64,000 bases of DNA from an uncultured Bacteroidales bacterium (lineage in GTDB: Bacteria; Bacteroidota; Bacteroidia; Bacteroidales; Bacteroidaceae): contig CADBQP010000037.1 of assembly GCA_902796835.1 (NCBI GenBank), positions 89,827 to 153,826 on the forward strand, written 5' to 3'. Position numbers and translations under genes: made by a program. Positions 63,919-64,000 of the stretch are shown piece by piece. The stretch's first letter is position 1. Each line of letters opens with the position of its first letter. Below the pieces are notes generated by a model that saw only the letters and a list, made by a program, of their open reading frames with translations, was not told the DNA's origin and searched no databases.

Positions 63919-63990
63919 ATCCGGTTGGGATTCGAACCCAAGACCCACAGCTTAGAAGGCTGTTGCTCTATCCAGCTGAGCTACCGGACC
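63917..63990 (-). tRNA. tRNA-Arg(TCT)
   Basis: Minus strand, 74 bases: acceptor GGTCCGG with CCGGATC (one G-T pair), D arm TAGCTCAGCTGGATAGAGC, anticodon loop CTTCTAA with anticodon TCT, and T arm GGGTTCGAATCC. CCA is not encoded. It reads AGA/AGG codons. Confidence 0.95.
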
Positions 63991-64000
63991 CCGTCAAGGC

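Overview
The window is a gene-dense chromosomal segment from a member of the Bacteroidota, most likely order Bacteroidales and plausibly near Prevotellaceae, with relatively high GC for that group. The evidence is a complete aerotolerance (bat) operon with its moxR regulator, gldE next to ssb, a Bacteroidota-type omega subunit, a DUF4293 protein, an OstA-like/SurA/MutL cluster, a DPP5-type S9 peptidase, DUF3078 and DUF5686 proteins, and promoters of the Bacteroidota form (-33 TTTG, spacer of about 19-20, -7 TAnnTTTG). Shine-Dalgarno sequences are mostly missing, and many starts follow an AT-rich stretch instead.

Layout. 1-1134: 5' part of mutS2, running out of the window. 1176-9698 (minus): moxR, DUF58, a BatI-like protein, batA, batB, batC, and batD fused in frame to batE. 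9950-11545 (plus): a thiamine-phosphate-synthase-like gene and prs. 12065-15791 (plus): galM, a sugar MFS transporter and galK, with a hairpin after each gene. 15898-16050: a small YqaE/Pmp3 membrane protein. 16304-18331 (minus): uvrB. 18696-22105 (plus): bamD, rpoZ, DUF4293, ssb, gldE. 22204-22372: two tandem tRNA-Arg(ACG). 22703-34471 (minus): pyrG, yidC, a DPP5-like peptidase, an MFS transporter, a TamB-like protein. 34967-36322: DUF3078 protein. 36430-39595 (minus): a zinc metalloprotease and an M15 peptidase. 39624-44460 (minus): DUF1573, manC, mutY, rlmD and an unknown gene. 44863-47401 (plus): ruvC, a small exported protein, a LolE/FtsX-like permease. 47534-53953 (minus): two SurA/PpiC foldases, an OstA-like protein, mutL. 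54339-59801 (minus): nudC, a RelA-type synthetase with a decayed hydrolase site, DUF5686 and a 61-residue protein. 59874-61622 (minus): a phosphohexomutase. 61903-63831 (plus): an S51 peptidase fused to an ATP-grasp ligase. 63917-63990: tRNA-Arg(TCT).

The coding content is mostly housekeeping: envelope biogenesis (bamD, tamB, yidC, OstA/SurA, lolE-like), DNA repair (mutS2, uvrB, mutY, ruvC, mutL, ssb), galactose use and nucleotide metabolism.

The most unusual feature is not a gene. Eleven intergenic regions carry arrays of short near-palindromic units of several core types. Within an array the unit centres almost always lie exactly 21 bp apart, even where units of different type adjoin, which is two turns of B-DNA. 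About 47 units are counted by hand, plus two inside the batE coding region. I do not recognise the family. The second notable item is the S51 peptidase/ATP-grasp fusion, which has a promoter so close to its start that the mRNA may be leaderless.
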